64,000 nt of DNA. Origin: Parelaphostrongylus tenuis. Taxonomy: Eukaryota; Nematoda; Chromadorea; Rhabditida; Metastrongylidae. The number at the start of each line of letters is the position of its first letter. Position 1 is the stretch's first letter. The stretch is from the NCBI GenBank assembly GCA_019055375.1, contig JAHQIW010006127.1, forward strand, positions 124,001 through 188,000, written 5' to 3'. This document shows, one piece after another, positions 53,501 to 62,500 of this stretch. The notes beneath the pieces were generated by a model. It ran no database searches. It saw nothing but the letters and a program-made list of their open reading frames with translations, and was not told the DNA's origin. The position numbers and the translations under genes were made by a program.

Positions 53501-56500
53501 ATTAGTGGATGTGCAGAAAGCCGCCCAGTCGAATCAACTAACACCACCGCGAGGAGTGACTGGACAGACAGCTACCTCACATCTGATGTCCTCAGCCAGA
53601 CAGGTGAATAATCATAGCAATGAATGGCGGAAAAGGTGTTATGATTGGCGAAAACCATTTTGAGGAATAACTCCGATTACATCAAGTTGAGAGATCATTA
53701 AGGTTGGAAGTAGCATTGCACAACTTGTCTCGGCAGCAACCACTAAGGATGAGCAACATATCGGTGCGTCAGCTGTAGAAGCTGCACAGAGCCTACGTGC
53801 ATTCACCACTGGTGTGACCGAAGTGGTGTCAACAAGAACCGACGTTCAGCTGGACTCGTTAGTTTCTCTTGCTTTTTCTTAAGATTTCCGAATAGGGCTT
53901 AAAATTTGACCTTCTTTCTCGGGTTTCTCTTGAGTTACTCAAATGTTTGCTCTGAAGTCACTAACCCTAAATTCCACAGCAACTCATTCTTATTATTGTT
54001 GGAAGAAAAGCAATTATATGCGTTAGGTTTATCATCTCCTCTCGCTCTGTTGTACATGACTCTGGTCGAGTCTTCGATCACGTACGAGATCAGGCTCCTC
54101 CGAACGTTTTAGCCGATGCTGCTAAACAGGTATAAGTTCACATTTTCGCTTCTAAGCAGTTTCAGGACTGAATCGGACGTCATCAACTGAACGATACACC
54201 TTTATTTGGACAATTTCAGGTGTCCACAAGTCTTCGTAAAGTGATTGCCTGTCTACCGGATAATCAAGCAGTTGAGAAAGCGATCACACAAATCCGTACC
54301 ATCGGTGTGTCCGCAACAGTACGCGAACCTGATGTCCGCGTCGCGGCTTCGCGCCTCGTTGACGCGACGTCGCAACTGGTTCTCTCATTACGGTCGCGGA
54401 ACACTCATGAGGCGATTAATGCATTCGTGTCAACGTACACCGATTTCCACATCTCGGTGATCGCTTCGATAAAAAATCTACCGGTACGTGTCAGAAAAAG
54501 GCTATCTATAGGGAAAATGTTAAGAACTTGGTTTCACCGAAAAGAAATGGAAAGATTTTGTTTTACAACGAATTCCAAAGTTCGGTAGTAGCGCTATAAG
54601 CGCAGCAGATGGTGGCAGCCTAATTCAAGAGTTCCACTTAGCATATTTGTGAGTGACTTTCTTGAAGGTACTATCTACTATAGGACAGACATTTCTGAAG
54701 AATATTCTTCGTTGAACAAGAATTCCCATTAAACCTTCCGTCTCTCTTTTGAAAAGAGCTCTGTCCTACGAAAAAGCTGCGGGATGATGCTCAGTGCGTG
54801 TCAAACATAATTTTTCTTGACTGCCACACTGCGGTTAGGAGGCCTTTCTAAAAATGAGTACTTTTCAAGAATCTACAAAATTTGCGTTATTTAATAGCTG
54901 ATGAAAGTCAGAAGAAGAGCTCTGTCGAACTAAATATAAGCGTGATAATGCGCAACTCGTATGAAACAAAAATTATCTTACTGCTACAGTGCTATAAGAA
55001 GGTCTTTCCAGAAAACAAGTACATTTTCAAATTCTCCAAGGTTGAGCTTTCGAATGATTATGAATGGTCCTTTGTCCAGCAAAAAAAAAATTTTTTTTCA
55101 AATCTCTATCCGATAAGAGAAAAGTATCTTTCCAAATGAACTCGTCTAAAGATTATCAACTTATCCATGTGCTTCTCACTGCAATACATTGAGTTGAAAG
55201 AACCAAATAACATTCACTGGATAGGGATTACTGTAGTTGCGTAGACAAACTTTGAATATGAAAACGTCTCTAAATATATCGGAAGTGACAGCGGTAGTGA
55301 TTTTAGGATATGGAATCACGTCGTCGTACTGTAGATTCTCTAGAGGCAGCTAGGGAGGAGTCGGTTATTTTGCTAACGTGTGTTGGTACAGCGGCAACTG
55401 ACGTAACACAAACAACAAGTGTAACGCAAGCATCACGTAAACTAATTGAGACGGTGAACGAACTCGTCGAACAGGTCGGCGTTGAACAACCATGGCAACG
55501 CGAATGCGATGCAGCATTGCGACAGATCCAGGTGCGACAAAACTATATCGACATCACATGAAATCGTGCAATTCTCTCTTAACGAGGTCATTCAGGGTAT
55601 ACGACATCTTACCGAGCATGCTAACGTTCCAGTGAACAGCAATACCTATTTTGGTTGCCTAGACACGATCACCGAGCAGTCAAGACATTTGGGAGAATCC
55701 ATGACTGGCATTGCAAGAAACGCCAAAGCCGTAGATGCCCGTGCACTATGCACCAATGTCAGGTGGGCTTCTCTCTATGTGATATTTAGTGAGGTGATCG
55801 CTCTTCATAGTCAGTCCTTTCTCTAGTCAAAGTGATTTGTTGGTCGTATGGATGAGATCTGCCCTTCTCCTTCTAGAAATATCTATATGCGTCATTTTTA
55901 TCACCTTCTGGCAACACATCTTCACACTTTCGCGCTTGCAGGCAGTCGGCAGATGCTGTGTGTTCGCTTGCTGAATCCGCATCGCAAGCTGCCTATCTCA
56001 TCGGAATCGCTCACCCGAAAAGTGTTAGAGGAGAACCGGCAATCATCGACGCGAATCGTGTACGTCGTAGTGGACTCTTAGTTCGCCAAGTTTGTGAACG
56101 TATCGAACAACAGAACTACACACAGGAGCAGATCATTGATGTGAGTTTTTCTTTCTTATGCGTGCAGTCAGGCGCAGCATGTGAATTAATTCGAAGGTTC
56201 ACGAGACTACTGGATAATATCAAATTAACTGGGATGCATTTAGCGTAGTGGTTAGCGTTGCCCTCTAGATTACGCTGGACTGTTTGATGGATTGATCCGC
56301 TCGCTGGACTCATCAAATTTTACATCCCTGTGAGGTCGACAAACTGCTGCAAAATTATCGGGATCGATGCGAAGTCACCGACTAATGTATCGCTGTAGGC
56401 TATCGCAAAATCAACTCCCATCTATTTCGTTGGGAACATAAAAAGAGAGAGAAAGGGAAAAAAAACCAATTTCCATCCAACTTCGCAGCGAGTTTTTCGG

Positions 56501-59500
56501 CTTTATATTCCCTTTCCTTATGAGCGTCTTCAAAATTAGTGCACATCTCATTGTAGAGAGGAAAAAGTGCTGCGCATAGTTTTGTACTTGAGATTAAAAT
56601 TTATGTGAATTGAACTGAGAAAATAATTCGGAATCATCGTGCATACCAGTCACTTCTTATTTATTATCTTGACCAGTCATCGTATCTATTATGCGGATCC
56701 CAGAACGTCTTAGATTCAATTCGTCTCCTCACATTTGTTGTCTCGAATGTGTCCGTACATCACGAGTTCTCACTCGACTGCTGTAGGAATATTGCTTTCT
56801 TCATAGGCGTCGTAGTATGGTGGTTGAGACGAAGCTCTTTGCAATTTTGATCATATCCAAGCTAAGGCGATCCCACATGACTACAAGAGAACGTTGATGA
56901 AGGGCTCAAACCAGCAAATTGCTTCCTGATGGTTTGCATCACTAACCACTCTGATGTGTGTACTCAATTGTTAACCGTGGCTTTAATGCCTGAGTTACTT
57001 CACTAAAAGTCATTATTTTGCTGACACTTTTGTGGTTACTCTTCCTCATCTAAAGCCATGCTCATATTTTATTTTTTTTTTATTTTTTAGGATGCCACTG
57101 TGGTCGCGAAGCACACTTCGAATATGGCAAATATGTGCCGTGAAGCATCAGAGAAATCACAGAACGTGAATGTCAAGAAGGAGTTCATAAACTGCGCCGG
57201 CAAAGTCGCGGCTGGAACGGCGAAGTTGATCACAGCAGTGAAGCAACTCGATAGCAAGCCGAGGTTTGCATTCACAGCTATTGTTGTTTTCCCAAAATCT
57301 AAGCACGTTTTGTCTAGAGCAACTTCTGTGGAACTGGAAGGAGTTTCGTCGTAGAAATTCTTGTTTTTTGACATTCAAAAGTGGTGTTGTATGTAGACTT
57401 CTGAAAAAAAAAACACTCCGTTTCAAGTGCGGAGACTCGCGAAGCGTGCACATCGGCCGCTCAAGCACTTCGAACAGCCACCGAACAACTTGAAAGCTAT
57501 GTGGACAATCCTGATTTTGCTGGAGTACCGGCTAGAATCAGTCCTTCAGGGCGTGATGCTCAGATACCGGTATTGACGTCAGCCAGACAAATGTTGGATG
57601 CAAGTTGCGAGATGATCAGGTAAAATTCCACAAATCCACAAGTCCGTTTTCACTTCTTGGTACCGGTTCAAACTGACCAGATATAAACAATGATGGTTTT
57701 CGAGTTTAGCACAGCCAAGAATCTGGCAGTTGCTCCGATGGATGCGCCGACATGGCAACGTTTGGCTGACAACAGCAAAGAGGTTATCATTTTCGTGTGT
57801 ATAGTGAATCAACGATTAGATTTCGAAGTGACTACACATTTGTTCAGGTGAGTGAATCCATTAAGAGGATGGTAAGTGCGATCCATGCGGCTGCGCCAGG
57901 ACAAGCCGAATTGGACAAATGTATCCGGCAACTGGAACAGGTTAGCGTTACATGGCAATTTACTGTCAATTTTAGTCGTAGTCAACATCAGCTACTGACT
58001 TGCAATATAATCTGTGAATCACTGGGTAATATGCGAGATTCTATCTCATCTACAGTCTAGATTTTCCTTCGCCGTAATTGTTTCGAGTCGGAATCAAGCA
58101 TTATATTAAAAAGCCTGCACTAATTATCTATTCGTTCTCAAACATTTCGATAGAAAACTTGTTTTAAAATCAGATCCTACCTGGAAATCCAAATCCGAGT
58201 CACTATTTCTCTTTTCTGGTAAATATAAACATGAACTTTCTATCATTTAGAAAAATTCTACTTGGAAGATGAGTCTGGACAAGGTTATTGCACTATAACT
58301 GTCGCCACTTTCTTATGAAGAATTCCTTGGAAATCTATACAATATAATCCTATAGCTCTATAATTACAATGTGTTACAGCTGATCGTGGATGTAGAGCGC
58401 AGTTCGCTCGACATGAGTGGAGCTCAAAGCGAAGTATCCTCATCGGGTGCCGAAAAGCGAATTCATCAGTCAATTCTGTGTGCGACACAGAGCCTTGCAG
58501 AAAAAGTGGATGAGCTGCGAACAGCAGCGATTTGTAAGGTGATTTACATAAAAATCTTATTCTGCTATCATCAATAAATACATTATCTCAACTTTGATTT
58601 TCTATAGGGTGAAGCGTTACCGCATTACGTGGAGTCACATTGGGAGATCGTCCAGCCGTTAGCAGCTTCTGCTTGTGAGGCAGCAGCGATTGCAAGAGAC
58701 AGTCGTCAGCAAGCCGAGTTGTTTGATAAATGTCGCACCGTCGTCGAGGCTGAACTTCAGATGATGTATGCCTGTCGTGATGCCGCTGGAAATCCAAAGG
58801 TTGTAAAAATCGGCATGAAAGGTTTTCATGGGTTACGTAAATTACGTTGATTCTAGGCAGTCGAAGCGCATTCACGAGTTGATGAAGCTGCAGTACAACT
58901 GAAAGACGCGCTCGACGACATGAGGAGTACTGTAAGCGCTATTAGCAGTGAGCAGGGTGGGTGTGTAATTGCTGCGGATGTGTTAGTGGGAGCTTACGTG
59001 TTTTCATCGTCGACCAAAAAAAGAATTTGAGTAAAGTATGGTGAAGAAATGAAATTTGAGGAAGGGTCAGAAAATTGAGCAATGTCTCTCGCGTCTGAAG
59101 AAGTTGCCTTACAAAGAAGCATCTTAGTATGCTGTGTTAGAAAACAGCAAGAAATGAAGCCAGCTGGAATAGATATAAATGGGAATAAAATAGCAGCGTT
59201 TTCAAATGTATCGATTTTTTCCAGGAGTTATTCAAGGCATGGTGGAAACCATCTCCCATTCAATCGCTGGTACCGATGCATTGCATGCTGCTACCCAAGG
59301 AGCGTCGTTTGCTGACGCACAAACGAAGATTAACGTTTATCTTGAGGATATCAGGTGCTTATGAGGATTTTCAATTTTTTTAAAATGCAGAACTGATGCG
59401 CGTCCTCGGTGAATAGCCGATCAAATCTCCTTAAACACATTTTGTTACTAGTCTTAAAAATTCTTAATCTTCACCCTCATCATAAATTATCTTCTCCCAT

Positions 59501-62500
59501 GCGTCTTATCTCAGTGTACTTCAGGCGATGCGCGACCGATATGCCGTATGCAGAGCCACAATCACTTGGTAGTATGGCGCTCACTCTAAGCGAGAAGTAT
59601 CGACTACTTGCTGAGGAGGCCAGACAGGTAAGGAGCTACATATCAAATCTAGCTATATCCTGAACGCGCATTTTCAGGCAGTTTCCATGCTTCCTTCACC
59701 TAGTCTAGCGCAAAAACTCAAAGTATCGGTGCAGAAACTTGGAACTTCCTGTATAGACGCTGTAAAAGTGGCCGGACAACGCAGAGCTCATCCAACGGAT
59801 CAGGTGTGCACTGATGTTCCACTAGTTTTTCCTCGTTTCTACCTATGATAATTTGTGCAAATGCAGCGCATTGGTTAGAGGTGCCTTACAATGCACTTAT
59901 TGTTGGTCCAGTTCCGCACCGTAGACTTACCAGACCTTCCATCCTGCCGGAGTCGGCACAAATTAATACTGAATTTATCTGAGAGGACGAAAGCACTTAC
60001 TCGAATATATTATTGGTATGACTCAGAAGGCAACTGTAACATCAGATGTAATGTTCTCACCTATAATGATCTTTGATGAACTTAAATGCATAGAACATCC
60101 GTTAGAGACTCATCAGCGCCAAACTTTTTAGCGCACACATCGTGAGCTAACCGATAGCTGTCGTGTCGTTGTGGAACGGGTCAATGAGGTGTTGGCATCA
60201 CTTCACGAAGGCTCTAAAGGCACACAAGCCTGCATAAATGCGGCAAATACCGTGTCCGGAATCATTGGCGATCTAGACACAACTATACTCTTCGCTACAA
60301 GTGGAAGTCTAAACTTTACTGGAGAACAACGTGATTTCAACGAACACAGGTGAGTGAGCCGGTCACAGTTGGTTCCTATCAATGCGCTTCATACTTCCAT
60401 CCTTGATTACAATGTAGTAAATCGAGGGTGTTCAGAGTGGCCATCATTAAGACGGCGAAAGCGCTCGTTGAGGACACGAAAGCCCTAGTTGCCGGAGCAG
60501 CATCTAACCAGGAACAGCTGGCAGTTGCAGCGCAGAATGCTGTGCGAAACCATTATCAATTTGTCCGACGCCGTTAAAAGCGGTGCCGGCAGTCTTCCGA
60601 GTTCGAACTCTGAGGCACAGGTGCGCAGTCAACCCGAAAACGACGAAGCAAGGTTAGATAGATAATCATGATTTTTTCAGGTGCTTGTCATACACGCCGT
60701 TCGGGATGTGGCAGCGTCGTTGTCTGCATTAATTCAAGCAACGAAAAACGCGTCGGGGCGTTCGCTTCACGATCCAGCTATGGGCCACCTTAAAGAAGCA
60801 GCTAAGGCGAGTTCACATTATAATGACTTCTTGATTAATGGGCATAGGGCTAAGTAAGAAACGTTGTTTGTCAACAGACTTCTAATGAGATTTTCGTTCC
60901 ATTACATCAAAAGAGAAGCGGACTGATATAGTTCATAGCGTTTGAAAAAGTTGAAAAGTTATAGAATATGCCTTATAGTTATTTTTGAGCCATACATTAG
61001 GCCTGTGTATGTGCGCATGGGGCGCATTGGTTAGAGGTGCTCTGCGTCGCACATGAGGTCAATGGTTCGATCTTGCGCTCATGGCTCGCCAAGCCATCCA
61101 TTTTTTCGGGGTCAATAAATTGGTACAAAACTGGCCTCAGACTTGTCCAGGAGGATAAGCAGCACTGACTCGGTTCAGCGTGAGGCCACCGCGAGTCATT
61201 GTAAAAGCCACAAACATGCATTGAATCGTCTCAAACGAATTTAAAAATTAAAGACGAATGCATGGCGCATCCCTCAGGCATTCATCAACGCTGAGAGCTC
61301 TAAAGCTTTTACATTAGGCCTGTTAGGGGCACTTATACAGTGCAATACACGTGTTTCGATCCTCCAGCCTCGTCAGTTGCTTTCGTTCAGCCAGTTCTTC
61401 AGGGATCTACCCCATACATAGGTTAGTCAACGACGAACGTTTTATACGCACCGTTTAGTGATAAAATCACGGAACTGACAGTGTTGTACACTCGATTGCT
61501 CTTGGTTAGTAATCATGAAGCATCACACCCTTCGACCCTTACACATGGCTCAAAAATAACTATAAGGCATATCGAAATTTGAGCGAGGTTTTAAGAAACA
61601 GTCGAAACGAAAGTTATAGAATACATGAATACAATGAAATGAACAGAGCAGTTAGTCAGTGATTCATCAGATCATTTGTTACGCTTGACATAGTGGAATG
61701 GAGTGACAATAGAGGGAAAGAAAACATTCAGATACGGAATCTACGAACGTGTAGATATGAATATGGAAGAAATTCATCCAGAATCTTATGCTTTGTTGGT
61801 GGATTGCAATCGTTTCCTTTTTTCAGACCATGGTGTCAAATGTGACATCACTGCTAAAGATCGTTAAGACTGTAGAGGATAAGACTCAGCAAGGTACAAG
61901 GGCTTTGGAGGCGGCCATTGACGCCATAGGAATCGAGATCAAGGTTCATAGCAGTGTATATATTGATATATATACAACAGATTGATTCAACTAAGCTAGA
62001 TTGTGAATCAGTTAAAATCTTTTGTTTCCAGACATATGACCACGAAACCGGAGAAGGGACATCAGGTCCAACGGGCGCTACACCAGAGCACTTAGCACGT
62101 GCGACAAAACGCGTCACAGACGCGACAACTCGACTGGCCAGCGCTGCACAGACTCTACAGCAAAGTGATGTTATAGCTGCTGCGAACATGGCACGAGCAG
62201 CTGTCAGTGAGCTACTAATCGTTTCACGAGCAGCGGCTGCTGATGCTGATTCGCCTGAATCTAGATATAGAACAATTGATTCGGGTCGTGACGTAGCAAC
62301 TCAGGTAATGATGAGCCTACTTGATTGGACTGTTCGATTTGATCAGTCTACCCCTTCAGCATTTCTTACGACACTTATTCTCCGTTTTTTGAGGTGCGAG
62401 GTTTACTTGTCGCCTTACACACAGTATTGGCACGGAACGCCGATCAGTCTTCGCGTCAGCTGTTACTCGATGCTTCAAGAGGAGTTGCACGAGCAGTGAG

